Source: Eublepharis macularius (lineage: Eukaryota > Chordata > Lepidosauria > Squamata > Eublepharidae). Taken from it: a stretch of DNA of 64,000 nt. Within the stretch, counting starts at the first letter, position 1. Each line of letters starts with the position of its first letter. The DNA lies in NCBI RefSeq assembly GCF_028583425.1, contig NC_072797.1, positions 24,462,001 through 24,526,000 of the forward strand, read 5' to 3'. The position numbers were made by a program, and so were the translations under genes. This document shows positions 23,958 through 35,800 of this stretch, one piece after another. Below the pieces are notes generated by a model. It worked only from the letters and a program-made list of their open reading frames with translations, did no database searches and had not been told where the DNA came from.

Positions 23958-24259
23958 ATTCCTTTGCTAGTAAATGTAAACATCTCCTTTTGGTGCCACA
24001 CCAAAAGGAGATGTTTACATTTACTAGCAAAGGAATGTTTTGGTTGCATCCTCCCTCTCCCACCCTAACTGCATCTTCTCTCTCCTCCCCTCCCCGCCCC
24101 TGCTCTTCTATATTTGACCAGTTTCTGTACCATGCATCTGACAAAGAGAACTTGATTCTCGAAAGCTTATGCTACAATAAAATTGGTTAGTCTTAAAGGT
24201 GCTACTGGACTCTTTTTGATTTTGCTACTACAGACTAACACGGCTAACTCCTCTGGATC
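23958..24259 (+). mobile_element. Second-family Penelope-like terminal element with perfect inverted repeat and 12-bp target duplication
   Basis: Flanked by tataacaacaac at 23946-23957 and 24260-24271. The left part holds a perfect 39-bp inverted repeat (23957-23995 and 23999-24037, 3-bp loop). The right part, from about 24132, is the same tail as at 7942-8065. The target was the A-rich end of a minus-strand SINE, which continues from 24260. Confidence 0.75.
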
Positions 24260-24485
24260 TATAACAACAACAACATTCTGATCCCTTCAGAGTGGTTTAC
24301 AAAGTGTTATTATTATCCTCACGACAATCACCCTGTGAGGTGGGTGGGGCTGAGAGAGTTCCGAAGAGCTGTGACTGGCCCAAGGTCACCCAGCTGGCTT
24401 CAAGCGGAGGAGTGGGGAATCAAACCCAGCTTTCCAGATTAGAGTCCTGCCACTTTTAACCATTACACCAAATTGGCTCTCATGG
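24260..24485 (-). repeat. tRNA-derived SINE, minus strand
   Basis: Reads cacgacaatcaccctgtgag, gcccaaggtcacccagctgg and caaacccagctttccagatt. Its A-rich end was the target of the Penelope-like insertion at 23958. Confidence 0.78.
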
Positions 24486-24884
24486 CCAGCTTAATGCACC
24501 CTGCTTCAGAAGCCAAGCCAGTACAGGCTATTGCAAAGTAAATGAATATAGCATATCAAGTGGCCCTGATCTGTGGATATTTGAATCTGGAGACTGGAGA
24601 AGACAGATCTTCCTATACACTTGAAAAATATCCTGGGGTTTGCATAAAAATCTGAAAACTAAAAAAAAATAATTAAAAAATACATTGGGGGGCATTAAAA
24701 GAACCCAAAATAATAAAAAGAGCACTTGTAGCTTTAACCAGATGTCTTCAGTGGCTGTTGCTAGGCAACCATAACAGTTCAGCCTGTATTTCAGACTTGG
24801 CTTTTGTCAGTAAAAGGCAGGGGGAGGGGGCATGGCCCTTGCCAGGGCTGTTTTGGCCTTTGAGGGAGGACTCATTGGGGCCAG

Positions 24885-25100
24885 GCTAGAGTTGCCAACT
24901 CCAGGTCACGAAATTCTTGGAGATTTGAGAGGTTGAGCTTGGAGAGAATGCGTTGGGGAGAAGGACTCAGCAGGGTGTGATGCCATAGTCCACACACTCC
25001 AAAGCAGCTTGTTTCACCCGGAGAACTGATTTCTGTGGCCTGGAGTTCAGCTGTAATTCTGGGATGTCTCCAGCTACCACTTGGAGGTTGTCAGGATGCC
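24885..25100 (-). repeat. 200-bp interspersed repeat, minus-strand copy
   Basis: Reads agttgccaactccaggtcac ... gatgtctccagctaccactt, the inverse of the family consensus. Confidence 0.6.
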
Positions 25101-25205
25101 AAGAACCATCCATCAGACGACTTGATACCACACAGCTTGCATGACTCACTGCGGTCCAGCTGCTTGCAACTGTTCAACACACACACCCACACACATATAC
25201 AAAAG

Positions 25206-25438
25206 ATAGTGTAGTGTAGTGGTTAGCGTTTCAGAGTAGGATCCAGGAGACCCAGGTTCAAATCACCACTCTGTGGTGAAAGCGCACTGGATGACTTCAT
25301 TCCAGTCACACTCCAGTCCAGCCTAACTTACGTTTCAGGTTTTCTGTGAAGATAAAATGGAGGCAAGGAGAATGATGTAAGCTGCTTTGGGTCCCCATTG
25401 TGGAGAAAGGCAGCATATAAATGAAGTAAATTAAGAAA
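25206..25438 (+). repeat. tRNA-derived SINE
   Basis: Contains tgtagtgtagtggttagcgt and cccaggttcaaatcaccact (A and B boxes), then aatgatgtaagctgctttgg and an A-rich tail. Confidence 0.78.
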
Positions 25439-26419
25439 TACAGGTGAAGATGTGGGGCAGATAAAAAGTACGTTGTTTGGCGGGGTTGAAAGAAAGACGG
25501 AAGTAGGGAAAGGTGAGCATATCGAGGAAGCACTGTGGGGAAAGGGATACAGGGAAAAGTGAAGTACCCCTACAATTCCTTGCACCATGTAACTGGGCTC
25601 AGCTCAGTCGGCACCAGGCAACTAGGCTATAAGGGAGAGACTGCCGAGGAGGGGAAGGGGGAAAGGTGATGACAGGGGGCAGACAAAGGTGTATGGGAAG
25701 GAGAGAAGGAAAAAGTAAAAGGGAGGGAGGCTATGGGAGGGAAGGGAAAGAGGACGTGGTGAGGGAAAGAAAATGAGATGCTCCCTGCAAATCCTTGAGA
25801 GACTCCCGATTGATATATCCTAATTAACTGGACCATTTGGACCTGATTCTGCTAAGTGCAGTTCCCATATGAACTTTTTAAAAAAGGCTATCAGGAGTTT
25901 CAATAGCTGCTAATGTGTCTGGGCCAAAGGGATTTTAAAGGTAGCATTTTACCATGCAGTTCTAAACAGAGTCATACCCTTCTAAGCCTTTTTACTTTGG
26001 TGGACTTTGAAGGGTGTATGTTTAGGACTGCACTGTTAATGGCCTGTATTGCCCATTTGAAACAGGAGGTAAGGAATTTTTTCCCAACCTGTAAAGCACT
26101 GAACAATTTGAAGGAGTCATTTAAATCCAGCAGTTGAGACAGGGAGTGGATTCCATCCCTGTTTCCACCTGACTGCACAACTGCCAATCTTAATGTGTGA
26201 GATGCCTCACATATTTCAGTCTTTATGTGTGAAAGGAACAAATTTCTAATGTGTCCCTAAATACTTCTGAACTCCTCTAGTTGCCATATGTGCTCTGCAA
26301 GTAGGTGGGGTTCAGAACCTTGTCTCATTATTCTTTGAAATAATCTTAAGATGGTGGTATTTCTATTAGTAGTGGTAATAATAATAATAATTCTCATCTG
26401 TTCCTTGCAAGATCTATCA

Positions 26420-26605
26420 GATAATAGGTTGGATCCAGCCATCTTTCCCAATCCCCTGTCTCACATGGCTTTTATCTATACAGGTCCCCTGATCTTCAGC
26501 ATAGCTTCTGGGGTGGTCAAAGGGACCCTGTCCTTTTTCACCAGTGGAAAAGATGCTTGGATCCAATCCAACCTCTTTACCCATGCCACATTGTTGAGTC
26601 CAGCT
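26420..26605 (+). repeat. Interspersed repeat (ggttggatccagcc type)
   Basis: Starts ggttggatccagccatcttt and ends with ggatccaatccaacc in inverse orientation. A related copy lies at 63240-63392 and a diverged one near 60087. Directly upstream of the start-codon exon. Confidence 0.5.
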
Positions 26606-26727
26606 TTTACTTATACCTTAGTTTGCGACTGGTTTTCTGCATTTGCTTGGAGATGCTAAAGATATTAGACTCAACATTCATGCATAACCCCACCCAATGT
26701 AGTATTTTTACCATGTATTTATTTCAG

Positions 26728-26806
26728 GAATTACTAATGGACCAGTTTATACTCCAGGCGGTGCTTCTCTACATAGCAATGTGTTTCTGTCCATTACAAA
26801 GTCAAG
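26728..26806 (+). CDS. OSMR: OSMR exon with start codon and signal peptide
   Basis: A pyrimidine-rich acceptor (tatttcag) precedes 9 nt of 5' UTR and ATG at 26737. The 23 full codons begin [15 protein letters not shown] and end CPLQSQ, a hydrophobic signal peptide; one base of the next codon remains before donor GTAAAA (phase 1). An in-frame reading continues upstream past the acceptor, but no better methionine with a signal peptide is present, so this start is preferred. It lies about 10 kb downstream of the CpG island, consistent with a non-coding first exon. Confidence 0.88.
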
Positions 26807-29800
26807 GTAAAAATTTGAATGTTTTCATTTTTTTTAAGTACATGTCAAACAAACCAGCAGAGATTTGGGATGCCCCTTTTCTGCTCTTATTAGAACAGTT
26901 GGCAAAGCTGACCTTTAGGTCCAATACATATTCTCCAGTTTCAAAAGTCTGTAGCAAGTAATGTATTTCATTATGTTACATGTCAAAATGCCATAGAATT
27001 AGGATTCTCACTCAGTTCAAGATATGTGAGAGTTGAAGTTATCATTTACATCTGCACATGAATGCAATAGTTCTGCAGGAAAAAGCATATTTTGCATTTT
27101 AATGGCCGTTTCCACACGTCTTACCTGCCTGCGGAACATGGCGCGAAAGACCCGGAAGATAGCGTCTTCCTGGTGCGATTTCACGCGAGAAGACGCTGTC
27201 TTCCGGGTCTTTCGCGCAATGTTCCGCAGGTAGGTAAGACGTGGAAATGGCCAATGTCCTGTCAGAGCTGGCACGGCCTCAGAAGAGACATTCCTTCAGT
27301 GAATTTGCCAGTCTGAATGCCCACCAGTGCTTCAGTATAGATTAGAGATGGGCACGATCCAAAGAAAATTAATGAGCCAGCTGATCGTGGATCGGCGGCG
27401 GCGGCGATCCCGAATTAACGATCCACACTGAGCATCTCCCGTTCCCGATCCGTGGATTGTGGATCGTGGAGGCCAAAGTGGACTGCGCTGCTATTCCCAG
27501 CTATGTGGGAAGGTGGGTGGTGGCGGCAGCCGCCGGGCCTGGCGGACACGGGGAGGCGGCGATGAGCCGCCTCCCCTCAGGTCCCATTCAGCAACACAGG
27601 AGGTCTGTGTTTGGCCGTCAGAGCTGCCTATCAGGGTTTGCAGGGATGAGATTGGAGTGCCCATGGCTACAGAACACCCCCTTCCCCCTCCCTCCCCTGG
27701 GTGTCTTCCCCCAACTTGTGACTGCTTTGCTGCTCCGTGGTTGGAAGGAAGCCCTGCTGATCAAGGAAAGCTGGGCTTCCATTTGAGTTTCCAGGGCGAC
27801 AGAAGGAGGGCAAACACAGCTCAGGCTTTCCCCTGGCTCCGTTGCCAGGGGAATAGATTGCTGGTACCTGAGTGTCTGGATCCCCGATCTGAGCCTGAAC
27901 GCAACGATCCAGGCCTCTCCCGATCACTGGATCGTTGGCCGCGGACGATCACAATCCGCCAGGTCATGATCGCGCAATCACCATTATCGTGGTTTTTTTT
28001 CGATCGTAATGCGGATCGTGCCCATCTCTAGTATAGATTGCCTGTATTATATCTTAATGACATTTTCCAGCAGCATGCTACATGGAATCTTTTCAGTAAT
28101 TTTGCAGCACTGTGAGTCAGAAAGGTAAACATTGCTTCCAAGTATAGCCAGTTGCTGCTTTTTATATAAAAGACACAGGAAGAGCAAGGCAGAAAGGATG
28201 AACAAGAATAAGAAATGTGTTTTGTTGTTGATTGTACCAGTCTAAGGGAACAACCCTAAGCAAGTCTACTCAGAATCCTACTTGGGTCTACCCTATGGAG
28301 ATCCCAGGAAAGCGTTCTTAGGATTGAACTTTATAGTTGAATATGTCATATTATATAGGCTGTCCCCCCAACACAGCTTCCAGAATAATAAATATAGGCT
28401 CAGATGTGTGTGTGTTATGTGCCGTCAAGTTGTTTCCAACCTATGGTGACCCTATGAATGAAAGACCTCCAAAACGTTCTGTCTCTAACAGACCTACTCA
28501 GATCCTGCAAACTGGAGGACATGGCTTCTTTTATTGAGTCAAGCCACCTCGTTTTCGGTCTTCCTCTTTTCCTTCTGCCTTCCACTTTTACTAGCATTAT
28601 TAACTTTTCCAGAGAATCTTGTCTTCTCATGATGTGACCAAAGTACGATAGCTTTAGTCTACAAAAAATTAATGAAAATTTGTTATTGTAAATGTTGTCT
28701 TGTAAATTGCTTTAGAGAATCTCAGACCAGTCTAATTAAATCCAATACCCTCTTTTTTCTTCGCAAGATAACAGCTTGTTTCCACCTACATTCCTTAATG
28801 TTTCCAAGGACCTTGGTCTTCAGCAGCTGTTACTAGAATGGGATGTTGGGGACGAAGCATATAACTCTGAAAGAGAAATGGTTTTTAACATCCAAATCAA
28901 TCAAACTGGAGCGACTGATCTTGTCTGGAATGTAAGTGTCTTTCTGAAAACCCAGATTCTTGAATATATATAGCTACCAGCAGGGTTTTTTCTGGGAAAA
29001 GAGGTGGTGGAACTCAGTGGTGGAACTCAAGACTGCACATTGACGTCACTTTGGGTCAGCTGGAAAAAGGGGGGAGTTTTTTAACGTTTAAATCGCCCTC
29101 GGCAATAATGGTCACATGGCCGGTGGCTCCGCCCCCTGATCTCCAGACAGAGGGGAGTTTAGATTGCCCTCCATGCTGCTTGGCGGCGTGGAGGGCAATC
29201 TAAATTCCCTTCTGTCTGGAGATCAGGGAGCGGGGCCACCAGCCATGTGACCATTTTTAAGAGGTGCCGGAACTCCGTTCCACCACATTCCAGCTGAAAA
29301 AAAGCCCTGGCGACCAGGATCAATTTTAAACAAACCCATATATTCTGTATGATAGTTTCATATGATTTATTTCTGAAATAATGTAAACAGATTGTAACCA
29401 TGGTTGTGTGATGACAATAGTGGCTGATCCTTTATGCATCCTGCTAAGAGCCTTCCCCCAGTGTTTTGACACAGATCAATGGTCCATCTAACCCAGTGAG
29501 GTCTTCTGGTCTTTCACAGCTTTGCTCCTGAGGTTTTTTTAAAAAGGACATTAAACTTGGGAGCTTTTGCACGTACTGTACCACTGAGCTAAAGTGAATT
29601 CTGTGTTGAAATGCAAGCTGGGAGAAGGTCTGTTTCTTTTTCTGTTCTTGATGCATTCTAATCACAAATGCTTTAACATGTTACTTTAGCTTTTGGTAAG
29701 TGCACAGGAATGTTCTTCCTTAGTACTCATTATTCCTCCCACGTCGTTTTCATCTTTTATCATGTTGAAAGAATGTGTTACATTTCAGTTTCTTGCAGCA

Positions 29801-32800
29801 CCTCCAGGTAGCAAAAGGGAAGAACAGAAAAATTAACCTGCTTTCTTAGGCTGACCAGCTAACACTTGAGTAATACTTAGCATTTGTAGAGCAAGATTCA
29901 GGTCCAATTAAAGACCAACTAGATTCAGGTCCAATTAAAGACCAATTAGATTTCCAGGGTATGAGCTTTTGAGAGTCAGAGCTCCCTTCAAAGTACTTTG
30001 CATTGTTGTTGTGATCCTTACAACAGCTTTGGAAGATAGGTCAGTTTTATTATTCCCATACTGCAAATGGAGGGCTGATGCTGAAAGAGAGAGTTATCTT
30101 CTTATGTAGACATGTAATGCATTTTTATCCTACCCTTCCTCAAAGAAGTTCAGGGCAGCATACAAGGCTCTTCAGTCCCCTATTTTATTATAATAACAAC
30201 ATTTGATTTATTCACGGCCCTTCAGGACAACTTAATGCCCAATCCGAGCAGTTTACAAAGTATGTTATTATTATCCCCACAACAATCACCCTGTGAGGTG
30301 GGTGGGGCTGAGACAGTTCTGAGAAGCTGTGACTGACCCAAGGTCACCCAGCTTTTATCCTCACAACCTAGCGATCCTGTGAGTTATACGATTATTATTG
30401 TTGTTGTTTATTTATAGACTGCCTTTCTCACTGAGATCCAAAGTGGATTACATACATTTACACTGAGAATTCTGAGATCACAGGAAGCCAGTATTCACTG
30501 CAAAAATAGAAGCTGATAACTGTTCTGTGCACCTGAGGGTTGAATAAAGCGCCTTTATAATGTAATAAGTCCAGCAAAAGCTGCGTGTTACCTGTAAATA
30601 ATTTGAAGACTCTTTCCTGAACAGCCTTAAACTACACAGCATGCTACCTAGCTACCTCATATTAAATGCCATTTAAAACTCTGAACTTCACCCCTCCCAG
30701 CAAGGTTTCAGATAGAGAAAAAACAATAAATGAAACCCAGATTCATGAAGTTCCAATTGAATACTGGGACATTGTGACGCCTACTCAACATTCACCCCTT
30801 TTGACTTTCAGGAACCTGTTCTGCCCCTGCTATCGCTGCTCCTTTGATCTTAGTGTTAAGAAATATTAATTCTGCCCTCTCAGTGTGTCAACAAGTTCTG
30901 CCACTTTAGAGCCTTGTTTAGAATCACAATACGAAATTAAAACCCTGCTTATTGTACATCATCCTCTGTATTGTGGAAAGACTGGCACTCAGTCACTTCA
31001 GGCCCACGGAAGAGAGGGAATGCTACATTTGAATATTCTCTCACATTTCTATTTTTAAAAGCTTCCTTCTAATAGAAACATAGCAGACCAGAGACAAAGG
31101 TTCTAGCGCAATGATTTTGGGGTTGTCAGCCTCCACGTGGGGCCCGGAGATCTCCTGGAATTACAACAGATCTCCAGGCTACGGAGATCTGTTCCACTGG
31201 AGAAAATGGCTGCATTGGAAGGTGGATTCTATGGCATCATACCCTGCTGAAGTCCCTTGTATCCCCAAACTCTGCCCATCCCAGGCTCCAGCCCTCAAAT
31301 CTTGAGGCATTTCCCAACCCGAAGCTGCCAGGCCTTAGTCATTTACCTGTTTCTGTTTGCAGGGAGGTTTTAATATGAGGAGGGCAATAAATTAAATCTG
31401 AAGTGATGCAGCCTATTCTACCATCTCACCCTACTGTCTGTGTAGACTGAAGCTTGGCAGCTAGACTTCTGAATGCTTTCAGTGAAGTGGCATTGTACTT
31501 TGAGGAAAAAGATTTCTGAGCCCGTCATTTATCTTTTGTTTTTATTTTGTTTTGATGTGAGTGGTAAAACTCCTGCGGCTTCAATAAGAACCAAGTTTCC
31601 TTGTATTGCACACTGAGGTCAAAGCTCAGAATTGTGCTTGTGCAGAAACAAATCACATATGTTCTCCAGATTTTGCAAAATATTCTTTTTAAAAAATTGG
31701 TTTATTTTCTCTTTTGCTTTTTGGAAACAACAAAGCTTTTAGACACACCCAAGACAATGTGCAGTTAATGAAGAATGAATTGTATCTTAAGTACTTTCTA
31801 GAATAAAGTTTCTAAAAATCAATATATTTTATGATAATGACTAGTGTTAGAAAACAAATAGGACACAAGTCTAGCAACAAATATAATTTTCAGCTGATCA
31901 TGATGAGATGAGAAGGAATCAGTTGTGAACAGGATGCAATTCAACATAGGTAAGTGCACAGTATTACATCTGGGCCACAAAAATGTGAAGCACAAATACT
32001 GGATGGGGGATACACTTCTGGATAGTAGTGTTTGTCTCTAGTCCCTCTTTTTACTGCCCTGGTCAGGCTGCTCCTGGAGTACTGTGTGCAGTTCTGGAGG
32101 CTTCACTTCAAAAAGGATGTGGACAAAATTGAGAAGGTTCAGAAGAGTGCAACGAGGATGTTCAGGGGTCTGGAGACTGAGCCCTACGAGAAAACGCTGA
32201 GGGCCTTGGGAATGTTTAGTTTGGAGAAGAGGAGATTGAGGGGGGACATGATTGCTCTCTTTAAATATTTGAAAGGCTGACATTTGGAGGAGGGCAAGGA
32301 GCTGTTCCAGCTGGCAGGACCCAAAGCAATGGGCTTAAATTACATGCAGAAAGGTACCGGCTGGATATTAGGAAAAACGTTTTCACAGTCAGAGTAGTTC
32401 AAAGGTGGAATCAGTTGCTTAGGGAGTGGTGAGCTCCTCTTCATTGGAGTTTTCAAGAAGAGGCTGGATATTTGTCAGAGATGCTTTAGGCTCATCCTGC
32501 ATTGGGCAGGGGATTGGACAAGAAGGTCTGTACGACCCCTTCCAACTCTGTGATTCTGTGATCAGTGCATGAAATGCACAAGTATTTCTGTATTGCATTC
32601 TTCCTGTTAACCCACAACACTGTCTTGCCTGAAGTGCGACTTCCATATTTCTCCCATTTGACATGTGTTCAAGTTGTATGCGAAAACTGTATTTTCAAAA
32701 AGAACAGGTTGAGGGACAAGCACTACAAAGTATTTAATTTATACAACACAATCTTGTCCAAAGCTGCTCTGAGGCCCAGAGTTTACAATAAAGGAAGGGG

Positions 32801-35800
32801 AACAGTGAAATCATAACAATGCATAGATATTGCCTCAACATTCCGTATTCCTCTTCCTCTTTTATTTTTAGGTGAATTACACAACAACTCTCAACAAATC
32901 AAATCGACCTATACAATGGATGTGGGTTTCCAAAGCACCCTTGGAGTGTATGTTGTTTGCAGTACGAATCAGGAGTCTAGTGATAAGTGAAAATGTACCA
33001 GTGTCTGAAACTTGGAGTCATTGGACTGAGTCAAAGGAAGTGAAAGGTAAGCAAAGCTTGCCAGTATAAAGCAGGTAATGCAGCTGTAGCACTTTGTGAT
33101 GCACCAAAACTGCAATTGTGTAATCTTTTTCTGTGGAAGGCTTCCTTGTTTCTTTGTATTGGGCTATAGTTTTCTAGAGAAGGAAATTATCCAGCAAACA
33201 ACACTTTCATACTCTGAGTGCAGAACTGATTGCATAATTTCAGCTTGTGCTATGGCTCTATTATGTTCCGTGAATGTAGCTCTTCTCCTCCTCGACTGAT
33301 ATTCACGTTTTGGCCTTGTATTTAGAAACCTTATTTCAAAGCAATGCTTCGATTAGAAAGTCTTAGCCTCTGCTTCCCTGGCCCTTATGTTCTGTCACAA
33401 ACAATAGAAGGGGGAAATTATTATTGGTTTTGGTGGAGTAATGCTTCAAGCTTACTCCTGGACAAAAAAACCCTGTGACTAGTTGAAGGAAGAAGGCAAA
33501 CATCAGATATGTATATAGCCAAACTTTAGCCAAAGATTTTATTTTTATTAATTTATATATTAGAAGTCTTATATCACCACATTCCTGAAGCTGAAGATGG
33601 GCAAGTCCTTTAAATTGCATGTGTGAGCTGCCCGCATCCCTTGGACTTACCGCAGCCATGGCACCCAGTGCCAGCAAAAGGTGTACCACTGCCACAGCAG
33701 ATAGAGGAAGGCTGCAGAGAAGGTACGACACAGCCCCAGCAGGCATGGAGCAGTGGGATGCCAATACCCGGGGGAGCCACTGACAGGCAAGGAGGCAGCC
33801 AGTGGACCCCAGGAGACCCAGGAGCAGCCACAGACAAGCCCCAGAAAGAGAGGGGGAGAGAGGGAGGAGGAAGGAGTGGAGGCAAGTGGAGAAGTAGGCC
33901 CAGAACTGGCTGAGAGGGTGATGTAAACCCCCTCCGACCACTAGGCAGTAGCCTATGCTGAGCCTGGATGTCTGTGGGACTAGCCCAGCAGAAGCTCAGG
34001 TGTCAGTCACTGCCATGCCCATGGCCGAACCTGACAGTGTGTCTATAAATTAAGGGGTGGTGAGTGTGTGTAGGTGTAAAGCGTTGCCACGTTGCAGCTG
34101 ACATGACCACCCCATAGGGTTTTCAAGGCAAGAGACGTTCATAGGTGGTTTGCCATTGCCAGCCTCTGCATAGCAACCTGGACTTCCTTGGCATAGCGAC
34201 CTTGGACTTCCCATCCAAGTTCTAACCGGCGCTGACCCTGCTTAGGTGACTTTCTAGTTGTGTTTAAAAAGAACTAAGTAGAGGAAAGTGATTCCCATTT
34301 AGGAAATCACAGCCAGCCCAGAGGAGGCGACACGGCTCCAGCCAGCAGAGAGGGAAGAGGAAAAGGAGCCAGCTGGAGAAGCCAGCCAGGCGCGTGCGGC
34401 CCAACCAAGCCTTAAAGGGCCAGAGGCACACACACCTACCTGGGACGCTGATGCCTTAACAGATGGGCTAGAAACCCCTGCCCAAGTCCTAGGGGGAACC
34501 AGCAGCAAAGTTTACCCTGGGGAACTGGCCAGAACCCAGAAGGCCAGGGTGTCTCCTCATGAGCAGAGGCGGCCAAGCCCCATTGCCTTGAAAGGCCCTG
34601 CCAGCCCCATCCTGCAGGAAAGGATAAGGGAGCAGGGAGGAATGAAAGGAGGAATACCTGAGGGTGTCCCCAGCTGGGCTACATCTAGCCCCACCCTGCA
34701 AGAAAGAATAGGAGAGCAGGGAGAGACTGGGATGAGAGAGGGAACACCTGAGGGCATACCCAGCTGGAGGGCATCAGGGATAGGAAAGAGCCTGGGAGGA
34801 AGGGAGGGGGAAGTTGGGAGAAGCCCTATAAAGGCAGGCTCAGTGGGTTGTGTAGGAGTGGGGAAGGAAGTGGAAGTTTAGGAGAATATGTGAGTGAAGA
34901 GAAAGAAAGGAGAGGAGTGTGAGAAGCGGAGGCGAGAAGCGGAGGCAGTAGGGATCTTGATCGGTTGAGCAGGCCCGTGAGTGGTAGGGAGGGAGCAAGG
35001 GTAATGTATACCTCCCCTCCTTCCACAGAGCAGGGCCCTGAGCAGTCCTTGTCCGTGTCTGGGAGCTGCAGTTTAGGCACACTGGTGCCCTGCGCAGCTG
35101 TGCCCCTGCCAGAGCCTGACAGTTTGCTATTGCAAAAGGATAAAGAACCATGAGGTCTTACAAGTAAAAGCAGCCAGATACATGCATGTACATACTACAT
35201 ATTATTATTAGTTTGTAACAGCAACAACAAATATACATTTAAATCATGAATTCTGGGTTACTGTAGGCTGTCCACATCTGTGCTTATGTTTACATTGGGG
35301 ATACTCTTTGGCATCGGCCAGTGGGAATCATGCTAACATTTCCACATGAACCAGAAGCTGCAGTGTCTCTACGTTTCCCCCCAATGGCAAAACTTTTTAC
35401 AATTTTTTCACATATGAATAAATGGCAGCAACCCTTGGAGTAAATGTCCAGCTGTGCATTCAGTATTTCCAAACTCTCTTACCAGCTGTCAATAACCAAG
35501 ATTTATGTTGACAAGTATTTTTCCCTCTGTTGTTTTGTACAGGAATGGACATAGAAGACTCCAAGGCTTACCTATTCCCAAGCCATGATATAGTTGTTGA
35601 AAAAGGGTCCAACATCACCTTTTGCTGCATTGGAAAAAAGGGGGAAAGGATACAATATTTAATGTTTGGTACCCAGAACTATTTGGCAAGTACAAGCCAC
35701 CGAAGAATGGTGTTTACTGTAGAAAATGTTCCCCTTTCAAAGCCAGGTGGAATCGCGGTGCTCTGTAATAACGTTTATCCTCCCGGGACAATAGTCTTTG

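Larger units (their letters stand above)
33600..35130. repeat. GC-rich purine-biased block, possible LTR-like or satellite-derived repeat, split by a 5S-SINE
   Basis: The sequence is purine-rich on the plus strand and unlike its AT-rich flanks. It contains a TATA-like tataaag at 34826 and the words gaacctgacagtgtg (34026) and gagcctgacagtttg (35116) near both ends of the right-hand part. No coding domain was recognised. It may be one repeat unit interrupted at 34066-34256. Confidence 0.35.

Noticed and set aside
25206..25290. tRNA gene
   Set aside because: The A- and B-box-like sequences belong to a SINE with body and A-rich tail; no cloverleaf was established. The same applies to 55483, 4970 and 19769.
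33363..33941. 192-codon minus-strand frame with hydrophobic leucine-rich stretches
   Set aside because: It spans a purine-biased repeat-like block. The hydrophobicity comes from CTG/CTC runs, and there is no conserved motif.
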